From: UBA7672 sp963784415
Lineage (GTDB): Bacteria; Pseudomonadota; Alphaproteobacteria; Caulobacterales; Hyphomonadaceae
DNA: 64,000 nucleotides
Assembly (NCBI GenBank): GCA_963784415.1
Contig: CAWARK010000014.1
Location: 744,001 to 808,000 of the forward strand
Reading direction: 5' to 3'
The translations under genes were made by a program, and so were the position numbers. Below are positions 16,887-25,150 of this stretch, in pieces. The notes under the pieces are model-generated. The model was not told the origin of the DNA, did not search any database, and was given only the letters and a program-made list of their open reading frames with translations. How positions within the stretch are numbered: the stretch's first letter is position 1; each line of letters opens with the position of its first letter.

Positions 16887-17885
16887 ATGTTTACCCGCCG
16901 CTTCTCCGTAGCCCCGATGATGGACTGGACCGACCGGAATTGCCGGGCGTTCCATCGCCATCTGTCGCGCCATGCCTTGCTCTACACAGAGATGGTGACG
17001 GCTGACGCCATCCTGCATGGCGATCTCGAACGGCTGCTGGGCTACGACCAGATCGAACACCCCGTCGCCCTGCAGCTCGGCGGCTCCGAGCCCGCGAAGC
17101 TCGCCGAGGCTGCGCGCATCGGCGCCGAGTTCGGCTATTGCGAGATCAACCTCAATGTCGGCTGCCCGTCGGAGCGCGTGCAGTCCGGCGCGTTCGGCGC
17201 CTGCCTGATGCGCGAGCCCGATCTGGTCGCCGACTGTCTCTCCGCCATGCGCGAAGCGATCAGCATTCCCGTCACCGTAAAACACCGCCTCGGCGTCGAC
17301 GATGACGATCCGCGCGAGCGCCTGTTCTCCTTCGTCGAGACGCAGGCGAAAGCCGGCACGACCACTTTCATCGTCCACGCCCGCAAGGCATGGCTGAAGG
17401 GTCTCTCACCGAAAGAGAACCGCGAGATCCCCGAGCTCGACTACGAGATCGTCGCCGAACTCAAGCGCGCGCATCCAGATCTGGAGATCATCCTCAACGG
17501 CGGCATCGCCACGATGGAGACCGCAACACGCGAACTTGCGCGCGTCGATGGCGTCATGCTCGGCCGCGCCGCCTATCACGAACCCGCGCTGCTGCTGCAG
17601 GTCGACAACAAGGTCTTCGGCGACGGCTCGCACATCCGCACCGCCGACCAGGCCGCCCTCGACTTCCGCCCGTGGATCGTGAAGCGCCTGGAGCAGGGCG
17701 CCAGCCTGCATTCCATCACCCGCCACATGCTCGGCCTCTTCGCCGGCCGCCCCGGCGCCCGCCAGTGGCGGCGTACGCTCTCGGAGAAAGCGCCCGGCGC
17801 GCGCGGCGTCGCCGCCATCGCCGCTTATGATGAGGCACTTGCGGCAGTGCGTCCGGTTGATGTCGCGGGGCACCAAGAATGGTGA
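16887..17885 (+). CDS. dusA: tRNA-dihydrouridine(20/20a) synthase DusA
   Basis: A 332-residue FMN enzyme that reduces uridine in the tRNA D-loop. The TIM-barrel N-terminus RFSVAPMMDWTDRNCR is the DusA signature, LYTEMVTADAIL follows, the catalytic Cys lies in INLNVGCPSERVQSG, and FMN-phosphate contacts are in LNGGIAT and GVMLGRAAY. The extended C-terminus (RHMLGLFAGRPGARQWRRTLSE) distinguishes DusA from DusB and DusC. Its stop overlaps the start of the sulfotransferase gene by 7 bases. Confidence 0.93.
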   Translation: MFTRRFSVAPMMDWTDRNCRAFHRHLSRHALLYTEMVTADAILHGDLERLLGYDQIEHPVALQLGGSEPAKLAEAARIGAEFGYCEINLNVGCPSERVQSGAFGACLMREPDLVADCLSAMREAISIPVTVKHRLGVDDDDPRERLFSFVETQAKAGTTTFIVHARKAWLKGLSPKENREIPELDYEIVAELKRAHPDLEIILNGGIATMETATRELARVDGVMLGRAAYHEPALLLQVDNKVFGDGSHIRTADQAALDFRPWIVKRLEQGASLHSITRHMLGLFAGRPGARQWRRTLSEKAPGARGVAAIAAYDEALAAVRPVDVAGHQEW

Positions 17886-18463
17886 TCTGCGACTTCCCTG
17901 CTTTTCTCTTCGTGCATATTCCCAAGACAGCTGGCACCAGTCTCGCGCACGCGCTTTCCCTAGGGCAGTCGCGGCATCCGCTGTGCGCCCGAAGCAAACA
18001 CGAAACCGTCAGTGATTTTGTGGCGCGGCAGGGCGAGGAGACGCTCCGGAGGTATTTCAGCTTCGCGGTGGTGCGGCATCCGACCGAGCGGCTGCTGTCT
18101 CATTTCGCATATCTGAAATCCAACCCTGCCCAGTTCCCCGAAATGGCCGCGATCAGGTCTGCGGAAGAGTACATTGATGCGATCGCCCGCAACGATGCCG
18201 ATGTGATCAAAAGGCCCGAGCGTGTCATGGAACAATGGCGCTATGTCACTATCGCTGACGGCGCCATCGGCCTGAACAAGATCTATCGCTTCGAGCATCT
18301 GAGCGACATGCTTGCTGATATCTCGCAGCGGCTTGGCGTTATTCTCGATCCTTTGCCCCGCAAGAATGTGTCCGACGGAGCATGGAAAAACCCGTCACCG
18401 GCGGTAGATGACTTTGCACGCGCCTATTACGCGAAAGACTTCGAGCTTTTTGGATATGCCTGA
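17879..18463 (+). CDS. Sulfotransferase family protein
   Basis: A 194-residue PAPS-dependent sulfotransferase. The 5'-phosphosulfate loop is FLFVHIPKTAGTS and the 3'-phosphate motif is FAVVRHPTERLLSHFAYLK, as in the Sulfotransfer_2 carbohydrate-type family. With a Golgi-like single domain and no signal peptide it should act in the cytoplasm, perhaps on a polysaccharide precursor. It overlaps dusA by 7 bases. The acceptor is unknown, and the exopolysaccharide genes in this window are 15 kb away. Confidence 0.8.
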   Translation: MVICDFPAFLFVHIPKTAGTSLAHALSLGQSRHPLCARSKHETVSDFVARQGEETLRRYFSFAVVRHPTERLLSHFAYLKSNPAQFPEMAAIRSAEEYIDAIARNDADVIKRPERVMEQWRYVTIADGAIGLNKIYRFEHLSDMLADISQRLGVILDPLPRKNVSDGAWKNPSPAVDDFARAYYAKDFELFGYA

Positions 18464-18507
18464 TCCTGGCGCGCATATGCAGCCAGCTGCGAAGCGGTAG
18501 CCGCCGC

Positions 18508-19035
18508 CTACTGATGAATGATGATCGCGTTCGGCGTGACGTCCCAGCCTTCAAGGCGGTTGAGGAAGCTCATCCCCAGCAGCGAATATTCGAGGCCTTC
18601 CTCCAGCACGACAGCCTGCACGTTCTGCAGCACCACGCCGTCGATCTCGATCTTGTCGATCAGCACCGTGCCGGCCTTCACGCGACCCGCGGCCGTGCGC
18701 ACGTCAACGCTGCGCACCAGCTTGTCGGTGTTGACGCCGATCTTGCGGGCATCGTGACGCGTCAGCGAGATCATCGTCGCGCCGGTGTCGACGAGAAACT
18801 TCACCGTCTGTCCGTTCACCCGCGCCGTCGCCCAGTAATGCCCATCGCCTTCCTTGCGGAGCGATGCGGTGCGGATCTGGTGCGGGGTGACCTTGGCGTA
18901 TTCCGGCACGGCGTCGGTGAGTTCGGCGACGGCCGGTTTCGCCTCCAGCCCTTCGTCCACGGTGCCACGCAACGCGACCACCCCAAGGGCGGCGGCGCCG
19001 AACAGCGCGATCGCTGGAAAAAGAGCCTTTCTCAA
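18508..19035 (-). CDS. Membrane-anchored retropepsin-like aspartic protease
   Basis: A 175-residue clan AA aspartic protease of the single-domain bacterial type. The N-terminus is a signal anchor (LFPAIALFGAAALGVVALRG) and the active-site motif FLVDTGATMISL occurs once, so the enzyme must dimerise. Strands VKAGTVLIDKIEIDGVVLQNVQAVV and LLGMSFLNRLEGW complete the fold. I favour the TTG that has GGAG 9 bases upstream; in-frame alternatives extend up to 22 codons earlier (TTG at 19101). A DUF1289 gene lies just upstream on the same strand, a pairing common in alphaproteobacteria. The substrate is unknown. Confidence 0.82.
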   Translation of the reverse strand: MRKALFPAIALFGAAALGVVALRGTVDEGLEAKPAVAELTDAVPEYAKVTPHQIRTASLRKEGDGHYWATARVNGQTVKFLVDTGATMISLTRHDARKIGVNTDKLVRSVDVRTAAGRVKAGTVLIDKIEIDGVVLQNVQAVVLEEGLEYSLLGMSFLNRLEGWDVTPNAIIIHQ

Positions 19036-19123
19036 GCGACCGACTCCGATGGGTGGCAGGCGCACATGATTGATAGCAGAGAACCTGCTGCGGAAGAACA
19101 AACGCGCAGCAGCGAATTTGGCC

Positions 19124-19315
19124 TCAGCGCTTGCCGGCCGCCTTCAGCGCATCGATCCGGGCGGGCAGGGCGGCCATCACCGTGTCCCGCTCGCCGTCGC
19201 TGAACCTCGCCCAGCGCGCGATTTCCCCGAGATTCCGTCCGCAACCAAGGCAGTGGCCCGACTGTCCGTCGACCACGCAGACCTTCACACAGGGGGTTTT
19301 GATCGGAACGTGCAT
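19124..19315 (-). CDS. DUF1289 family protein
   Basis: A 63-residue protein with the four-cysteine DUF1289 pattern PCVKVC-x(9)-CLGCGR followed by the conserved helix EIARWARFSDGERDTVMAALPAR. The cysteines probably bind Zn or another metal. It precedes the retropepsin gene on the same strand and is probably co-transcribed with it. No function is established. Confidence 0.85.
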   Translation of the reverse strand: MHVPIKTPCVKVCVVDGQSGHCLGCGRNLGEIARWARFSDGERDTVMAALPARIDALKAAGKR

Positions 19316-19397
19316 GCCGCACCCTATAGACCAGCTTGCGCCCGAAATGCACCCTGCCGTAGCGGCAAAGCGACCTCGCGTCCTTGGGCAAAACCGC

Positions 19398-19470
19398 TTG
19401 ACGTACCTGACGTAAACAGGTGCAACCGGGTCAAGAGCAGTCGCGAGACTCGTCGTTACGTTACGTCAAC
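19398..19470. promoter_or_regulatory. Repeated TTGACGTA-type operators before acyl-CoA dehydrogenase
   Basis: Two related dyad-like sites lie upstream of the acyl-CoA dehydrogenase: TTGACGTACCTGACGTAA at 19398-19415 and GTTACGTTACGTCAAC at 19455-19470. Both contain (T)TGACGTAA in opposing orientations. They resemble operators of regulators of branched-chain or fatty acid catabolism such as LiuR or FadP/LiuQ. The regulator itself is not in the window, so the identification is tentative. Confidence 0.45.
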
Positions 19471-19490
19471 CATAGCGCCCGGAGCCAGCC

Positions 19491-20687
19491 ATGGACGTCC
19501 AGTTCTCGCCCGAAGAGATCGCCTTCCGCCAGGAAGTCCGCACCTTCCTCGAGACCGACTATCCGGCCGAGCTGCGCGGCAAGTTCTCGCGCGACGAGTA
19601 TTCCAAGGAAGACTTCCTCCTCTGGCAGCGCACCCTGTTCGCGCGCGGCTGGGGCGCTCCGGCCTGGCCGAAGAAATACGGCGGCACCGGCTGGAACGCG
19701 ACGCAGAAGTACATCTTCCAGGAAGAATGCGCCCGCGCCGAAACGCTGCCGATCCCGCCCTTCGGCATGGCGATGCTCGCGCCCGTGCTGATGGCCTTCG
19801 CGTCCGAAGAGCAGAAGGCGCACTACCTGCCGCGCATCATCGAGGGCAAGGATTTCTGGTGCCAGGGCTACTCCGAACCCGGCGCCGGCTCCGACCTCGC
19901 CTCGCTGAAAACCAAGGCCGAGCGCGTCGGCGATCACTACATCATCAACGGCCAGAAAACCTGGACCACGCTCGGCCACTTCGCCGACTGGATCTTCGTC
20001 CTCTGCCGCACCGACCCGACCGCGAAGAAACCGCAGGAGGGCATCTCCTTCATCCTCGTCGACATCAAGACGCCCGGCGTCGAAGTGCGCCCGATCATCA
20101 CGATGGATGGCGGCCACGAGGTCAACGAGACCTGGTTCACCGACGTCAAAGTCCCGGTCGCCAACCTCGTCGGCAAGGAGAATGAAGGCTGGACCTACGC
20201 CAAATACCTGCTCGCCCACGAGCGCACCGGCATCGCCGGCGTCGCCCGCTCCAAGAAGGGCATCGAGCGCCTGCGCGAGATCGCGTCCGTCGAACTCGAC
20301 CAGGGCCAGCCGATCATCCGCAATCCGGACTTCGCCAAGAAGATCTCCGAACTCGAGATCGATCTCTCGGCGCTGGAATACACCGAACTCCGCACGCTCG
20401 CCCGCGAAAGCCGCGGCGAGGGCCCGGGGCCGGAATCCTCGATCCTGAAAATCAAGGGCACCGAGATCCAGCAGCGCATCACCGAGCTGACGCTCGAAGC
20501 CGTCGGCGTCTACGGCGCGCCGTACTTCCGCGGCTTCCCGCAGGATGGCGACAACCAGCACCCGATCGGGCCCGACTACGCCCACCTCACCGCGCCGATG
20601 TACGCCAACATGCGCAAGACCTCGATCTACGGTGGCTCCAACGAGATCCAGCACAACATCATCGCGAAAATGGTGCTGGGGCTCTAG
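19491..20687 (+). CDS. Acyl-CoA dehydrogenase (PimC-like large subunit type)
   Basis: A 398-residue flavoprotein of the acyl-CoA dehydrogenase family. It shows the N-terminal helical domain (FSPEEIAFRQEVRTFLE), the FAD/substrate motif WCQGYSEPGAGSDLASLKT, the beta domain with GQKTWTT and the C-terminal FAD contact KTSIYGGSNEIQHNIIAKMVLG. The 'WPKKYGGTGW' segment and length match the PimC-type (pimeloyl-CoA dehydrogenase large subunit) group. Such proteins often pair with a PimD-type subunit, which is encoded 1.3 kb downstream on the same strand. Exact substrate is unknown. Its upstream region carries two operator-like dyads. Confidence 0.88.
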   Translation: MDVQFSPEEIAFRQEVRTFLETDYPAELRGKFSRDEYSKEDFLLWQRTLFARGWGAPAWPKKYGGTGWNATQKYIFQEECARAETLPIPPFGMAMLAPVLMAFASEEQKAHYLPRIIEGKDFWCQGYSEPGAGSDLASLKTKAERVGDHYIINGQKTWTTLGHFADWIFVLCRTDPTAKKPQEGISFILVDIKTPGVEVRPIITMDGGHEVNETWFTDVKVPVANLVGKENEGWTYAKYLLAHERTGIAGVARSKKGIERLREIASVELDQGQPIIRNPDFAKKISELEIDLSALEYTELRTLARESRGEGPGPESSILKIKGTEIQQRITELTLEAVGVYGAPYFRGFPQDGDNQHPIGPDYAHLTAPMYANMRKTSIYGGSNEIQHNIIAKMVLGL

Positions 20688-20697
20688 AAACTGGCAT

Positions 20698-20729
20698 CGG
20701 GCCGGGGCGTTCGAAATCGCCCTGGCCCG
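20698..20729 (+). terminator. Hairpin after acyl-CoA dehydrogenase gene
   Basis: CGGGCCGGGGCG and CGCCCTGGCCCG form a near-perfect 12-base-pair stem with an 8-base loop, starting 11 bases after the stop. The following TGCTATTCT is only weakly T-rich, so termination efficiency is uncertain. Confidence 0.5.
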
Positions 20730-20783
20730 TGCTATTCTCCCCGCATAACCAGCCTCCGTCAGAGGGGCATAAGGGAGACAAAC

Positions 20784-21436
20784 ATGTCCGCATCCAGCGT
20801 CGGCAATTTCACCATCTGGCTTCTGATTACCATCCTCTCCGTCGGGGTAGGCGGCTACGCGCTCTTTCACGTCGCGACCGTTCTACGCGCACGTGCCCAG
20901 CGGCGTGCTGGACAATGCCAACCTCGAAGCCCATCGGCATTGAGACCCACATCGCCGCCTCGGGCGTCGCGATGCTTCTCGGCGCCTTCCAGTTCTCGAA
21001 AACGCTCCGCCGGAAAGCGCCGACCGTCCATCGCTGGATGGGCTATGGCTATGTGATCGCCTGCACTGTGGGCGGTCTCGCCGGCGGCTCCATCGCGCTG
21101 GGCTCCACCGCGGGTCCGATCGCGGGCTGGGGCTTCCTGATGCTCGCCATCTGCTGGGTGCCGTTCACGCTGCTCGCGCTCGCCGCCGCGATGCGGAAGG
21201 ACTTCGTCGCGCACGAACGCTGGATGATCCGCTCCTTCGCACTCACCTTCGGCGCCGTGACGCTGCGTCTCTACCTGCCGATCGTCGGCATCATGGATTG
21301 GGACTTCCTCACCTCCTACCGCATCATCGCCTGGGCGGCCTGGGTTCCGAACCTCATCGTCGCCGAGCTCTACATCGCCAGCCTGCCGCGCCTGAAGCGC
21401 CGCAAGCGCCCCGCCGTCGCGACTGCGGAGGCCTGA
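20784..21436 (+). CDS. DUF2306-type membrane protein (two frameshifts)
   Basis: A membrane protein of about 217 residues reconstructed across three frames. Helix 1 (FTIWLLITILSVGVGGYALFHVA) is followed, after a shift near 20880, by FYAHVPSGVLDNANLEAHRH, and after a shift near 20940 by IETHIAASGVAMLLGAFQF, HRWMGYGYVIACTVGGLAGG and three further helices. This is the DUF2306 arrangement, with conserved His residues (AHVP, HIAAS, VHRWMG) that may bind heme or metal. AAGGGAG precedes the ATG. The TGA overlaps the next gene's ATG (TGATG). Confidence 0.7.
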
Positions 21437-21921
21437 TGCGGACAGCTGGGGTCTTTGCCTGGGCGACTACTGCGGCGCTGCTGGCCTCGCCAGCCAGCGC
21501 AGTCTGCTTCGCGCGCGACGCCTCGAAGCCCGGAGGCTGGGACCTCGACCGCTCCGGCTCCGCGCGCACCTTCTCCGTCGATGACGAGTTCGGGCGCGCC
21601 TTCATCGTCGCGAAGGTGCATGTCATCGGCGCAGCGACCCACATGAACGCGGATGGCCTGATCGCCGATCACACCTATCGCGTGGTCGCGCAGGACACGT
21701 TCAAAGGGCCACCGCTTGCCGAATTCACGCTGTTCAATGCGAACAATTCCGCCCGCTTCGACATGGAAGCCGGCAAGTCCTATCTCGTTTTTGCCAGCGC
21801 ATCGGGCGGCCGCTCCGTAATAGACAGTTGCGGCTGGTCCGACCCGCTCCCCGCCGCCACGGAAACCCTGTCGAAAGTCAGAGATATCGCCGCGACGACG
21901 CGCCCGCCATCATCGCCCTAG
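21436..21921 (+). CDS. Secreted NTR/TIMP-like domain protein
   Basis: A 161-residue protein with a Sec signal (AWATTAALLASPASA) and the mature N-terminus starting VCF. The rest resembles the netrin/TIMP-like OB fold in order: a strand with FIVAKVHVIGA, YRVVAQDTFKGPPLAEFTLF, FDMEAGKSYLVFASA and VIDSCGWSDPL. A Cys near the mature N-terminus and one in the last strand are expected for this fold. Bacterial members are extracytoplasmic with unknown targets. It is translationally coupled to the DUF2306 gene (TGATG). Confidence 0.65.
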   Translation: MRTAGVFAWATTAALLASPASAVCFARDASKPGGWDLDRSGSARTFSVDDEFGRAFIVAKVHVIGAATHMNADGLIADHTYRVVAQDTFKGPPLAEFTLFNANNSARFDMEAGKSYLVFASASGGRSVIDSCGWSDPLPAATETLSKVRDIAATTRPPSSP

Positions 21922-21977
21922 CCAACGCTTGCACCACACCGAATTCGCGTCCTAGAAGGGTCGCAAGGAGACTTTCC

Positions 21978-23114
21978 ATGGATTTCAACTTCACCTCCGA
22001 ACAAGACCAGCTGCGCGACACGGTCGCCCGTCTTGTCCGCCAGCAGTACGACTTCGACACGCGCCGCAAGGTCGCGAAGTCCGAAGCCGGCTGGCGTCCG
22101 GAAATGTGGTCGCAGTTCGCGGAACTGGGTCTCCTCGGCGCGTCCTTCTCGGAGGAAGACGGCGGCTTCGGCGGCAGCGCCATCGAGGCGATGATCATCT
22201 CGGAAGAATTCGGCAAGGGCCTCGTGATCGAGCCCTACCTGCAGACCGTCATCATCGGCGGCAACTTCCTCCGCCACGGCGGCACCGCCGCGCAGAAGGA
22301 AGAGCACATCGCCGGCCTCGTCGGCGGCGAGACGATCTTCGCCTTCGCCTACTCCGAACCGAAATCCCGCTTCGACCTCAACGACGTCTCGACGACCGCC
22401 AAGAAAGACGGCGCCGGCTACACGCTCAATGGCCACAAGGCCGTCGTCATCGGCGCGCCCTTCGCCACCCACCTCATCGTCACCGCCCGCACCTCGGGCG
22501 GCCAGCGCGATAAGTCAGGCATCACCGTGTTCGTCGTGCCGAAATCCGCCAAGGGCATCACCACGCGCGACTATCCGACCGTCGATGGCCTGCGCGCCTC
22601 GGAAGTCTATTTCGAAAACGTCTCCGTCGGCGCTGACGCCGTGATCGGCGCTGTCGATGGCGGCCTGCCGCTGATCGAGAAGACGGTCGACCACGCCATC
22701 GCCGCGCTCTGCGCCGAAGCCGTCGGCTGCTTCAAGGTCCTCAACGAGGCGACCATCACCTACGCCAAGCAGCGCAAGCAGTTCGGCCAGCCCATCGCCA
22801 ACTTCCAGGTCCTGCAGCACCGCATGGTCGACATGTTCATGGCGGCCGAGCAGGCCACCTCCATGACCTACATGGTCACGCTGAAGCTCGACGAAGCCGA
22901 CAAGGCCCGCAAGCTCGCCGCCTCCGGCGCCAAGGTGCAGATCGGCAAGGCCGGCAAGCTGATCAGCCAGGACGCCGTCCAGATCCACGGCGGCATGGGC
23001 ATGACCGACGAACTCAATGTCGGCCACTTCTTCAAGCGCGTGACGATGATCGAATCCCAGTTCGGCAACACCGACTGGCACCTCCGCCGCTATACGGAAG
23101 TGTCGAACGCCTGA
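21978..23114 (+). CDS. Acyl-CoA dehydrogenase (PimD-like small subunit type)
   Basis: A 378-residue acyl-CoA dehydrogenase homologue. Domain order: N-terminal helices (DFNFTSEQDQLRDTVARLV), middle strand with FAFAYSEPKSRFDLND in place of the usual flavin/substrate loop, and C-terminal helices ending DAVQIHGGMGMTDELNVGHFFKR. The Q-x-HGG-x-GMT motif is the FAD-binding element. The weaker central motif and length match PimD-type subunits, which are thought to work with PimC-type partners. AAGGAG lies upstream of the ATG. The PimC-like gene is upstream, with the DUF2306 and NTR-like genes in between. Confidence 0.85.
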   Translation: MDFNFTSEQDQLRDTVARLVRQQYDFDTRRKVAKSEAGWRPEMWSQFAELGLLGASFSEEDGGFGGSAIEAMIISEEFGKGLVIEPYLQTVIIGGNFLRHGGTAAQKEEHIAGLVGGETIFAFAYSEPKSRFDLNDVSTTAKKDGAGYTLNGHKAVVIGAPFATHLIVTARTSGGQRDKSGITVFVVPKSAKGITTRDYPTVDGLRASEVYFENVSVGADAVIGAVDGGLPLIEKTVDHAIAALCAEAVGCFKVLNEATITYAKQRKQFGQPIANFQVLQHRMVDMFMAAEQATSMTYMVTLKLDEADKARKLAASGAKVQIGKAGKLISQDAVQIHGGMGMTDELNVGHFFKRVTMIESQFGNTDWHLRRYTEVSNA

Positions 23115-23195
23115 TCCATCGTCCTGTCTGCTGCGCGGCCGGCTCCTTGGGGCTGCCCGCGAAGCAGGCAGAATTCGCTCGGCTCAACCGCAACC

Positions 23196-24218
23196 CTACC
23201 GCCCCAAAAACGCCGCACACTCCTCCCGCGTCAGCCCCGACGCCGCCCATTTCGCATGCGTCGGCAGCCCGCCGAACGCCTCGCCGCAGGCGCGCGTCAT
23301 CACGCGCTTCAGCTCTTCGGGTGGCTCCATGTTCTTGAGATACCCCACCACCGGATGGTGCGGCCCGCAGTAGCGCGGCGAGATCGCGATATCGAGCGCG
23401 CTGTCATCCCACTTGTTGCGCATCGTCACGTCGACGCCCGCCTTCACCAGCATCTGCGCGATCGCCGCCACCATGCCGCTGTCATGCGAAGGGTCGCGCT
23501 CGCACGCCATGAACAGCGACTGCAGCGCATTGCTTCCCTGCGCGTCGAGCTTCCAGTTGGGATCCCATCCGCGGTCGAGGTAGTCCTGCACCCGCTTCCG
23601 GTCGAGCAGGATCAGCGCCTCGCTCACCTGCGCCGCCGTCGGCAGGCCTGCCTCCTCCGGCGCTGTGGACGCGACGCCCGGCGCGCGCGCCGCTTCCGAC
23701 TGCCGGGGCAGTAGCGCCCACGCCGCCAGCACGGCGACGATCAGCCCGGCGACCAGGATCAACGGCCGCCACTGCGCCGCCTTTCCGGAAGCTGTCTGGC
23801 CGGAAGCCGGCTGACTGGATGCTGAAATGGGGGCCGGGGCCACCGCCGGCGCGTGCGTCTCGTCCGCTGCCGCGGCGTCCTGCGCGGTCAGCCGGTAGCC
23901 CACCTTGGGTAGTGTCTCGAGCACGAAGGGGGCTGGGCTCACATCTTTCGCCACTGCCCTTACCTTGGCGATAGTGCGCGTCACCGCATCGTCGCTGACG
24001 ATCCGCCCCTGCCAGCACGCCGTGATCAGCTCATCCCGGCTCACCGTAGCGCCGCCCGCACGGGCCAGCATTACGAGCACGGCCATGGTCTGGGCTTCGA
24101 CGCGCAGATCCTCCTTGCCGGGGTGCGTCACCCTGCAGGTCGACGGCGACACGTTCAGCGCGCCCAGCCGGAAATCGGCCTCGCTGGCGAGATTTGCGCG
24201 GTCTAACGGGGCCGACAT
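23196..24218 (-). CDS. CadC-like transmembrane regulator with ankyrin-like domain
   Basis: A 340-residue bitopic protein. The N-terminal about 110 residues form an OmpR/PhoB-type winged helix (EDLRVEAQTMAVLVMLARAGGATVSRDELITACWQGRIVSDDAVTRTIAKVR...FVLETLPKVGYRL, split by a few residues), as in CadC/ToxR-type regulators. A Pro/Ala linker leads to one membrane helix (WRPLILVAGLIVAVLAAWALL). The periplasmic part has ankyrin-like units (VQDYLDRGWDPNWKLDAQGSNALQSLF and AQMLVKAGVDVTMRNKWDDSALDIA) and a final Cys-containing segment. No receiver domain is present, so it probably senses a periplasmic signal directly. Target genes are unknown; its own upstream 0.9 kb is non-coding. Confidence 0.85.
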   Translation of the reverse strand: MSAPLDRANLASEADFRLGALNVSPSTCRVTHPGKEDLRVEAQTMAVLVMLARAGGATVSRDELITACWQGRIVSDDAVTRTIAKVRAVAKDVSPAPFVLETLPKVGYRLTAQDAAAADETHAPAVAPAPISASSQPASGQTASGKAAQWRPLILVAGLIVAVLAAWALLPRQSEAARAPGVASTAPEEAGLPTAAQVSEALILLDRKRVQDYLDRGWDPNWKLDAQGSNALQSLFMACERDPSHDSGMVAAIAQMLVKAGVDVTMRNKWDDSALDIAISPRYCGPHHPVVGYLKNMEPPEELKRVMTRACGEAFGGLPTHAKWAASGLTREECAAFLGR

Positions 24219-25150
24219 GGGCTCACGCTTGCGAAAGTCGGAAAAAAGCCGGCTCGCCCACGTCGAAAACGCCTGCAGAGATCAACAAACACCGCAAGCG
24301 ATCCCCCGAGGACGTAACGCGTCGCCATCGAGACAACTACAAGCCTGCGCGGTTGGCAACATGCCAGCGCGGAACGGTAGGTCATGGCGCGGCGGTGGAC
24401 ATGGAATGGGCGCCTCCCCCACCGTCCGCTTTTCCAGCGGTATGTCCGCTGTTCGCAGGAAGCGTGAATTTTCACGTCCGCGTGCCCACCACCTGTCCCC
24501 CCGCCCGGCGCCCGCATCCTGATCCCGTCGAAGGACGTTTGACGGGATGACAACCGTGAGTTGAGCCAGAACCGGCCGATTCTGCACACGCTGATTTTCG
24601 CGTGATCCGAACAAACTCAACGACTTGCGCAGATCAAACCGGCCGATCCTGTATATCTCAATCCTACACCTCCCATCCCATGCGATACTCACTGCATCCA
24701 TCTCGCAGGAGGGCGGTCGCGCAATCGTTCAACGGCGCGGGGTGGATGCAGGCGAGCGTGAAGAGCCCGGGTGAATCCGTTACAAATCCGGGAGGCTTCG
24801 AGGGATCATGGCCGAACACCACGACCTGCACGCCGGTGGCCGAAACGTGGTCAAGCGGTTGAAAAGTATACCGCGGTATCCGGGCTGCCGTAAATTACCT
24901 GCCGGGGACGCGGGATCCGCGTTTTCTCTTTTCTACCGGTAGCTCCGAGCAATCGGTGCAGCCAAACCACGCGGGGCATCCCGCGTCCCCGGGCCCTCCA
25001 TTTGGGTTCAGGACCACAGCATCCCGGATGGCGTAGCCAGTCCGAATGCGGGATTGCGCTCACCAACCCGTCAGCCCCTCCGCAGATGACACGCCCCCAT
25101 TTGCCCGCTAATCCCTGCGCCAACGAAAAACCACACCGGGAACCGCGTAC
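24219..25150. other. 932-base region with no convincing gene
   Basis: No frame here shows protein-like sequence of useful length. It holds two near-identical 15-base direct repeats, AACCGGCCGATTCTG at 24570 and AACCGGCCGATCCTG at 24637; a perfect palindrome ATACCGCGGTAT at 24868-24879; a large inverted repeat at 24902-24992; and near its right end the ribosome-binding region of the enoyl-CoA hydratase gene. A 44-codon frame at 24808-24942 runs into the inverted repeat and looks accidental. The region may be the long control region of the CadC-like gene plus an intergenic repeat element. Confidence 0.6.
24902..24992. repeat. Large inverted repeat with 15-base perfect arms
   Basis: The arm CCGGGGACGCGGGAT (24902-24916) is perfectly complementary to ATCCCGCGTCCCCGG (24978-24992) across a 61-base loop. 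Related GCGGGAT/ATCCCGG fragments recur just downstream to about 25060. It is too long-looped and T-poor for a terminator. It has the look of a dispersed intergenic repeat, which would need a genome-wide comparison to confirm. Confidence 0.6.

Noticed and set aside
19461..20870. A 469-codon minus-strand frame over the acyl-CoA dehydrogenase
   Set aside because: Composition is typical of antisense to a GC-rich gene and no domain is visible.
24808..24942. A 44-codon reading frame with a GAGGG ribosome-binding-like site
   Set aside because: Its second half is the arm of the inverted repeat and the peptide has no recognisable features.
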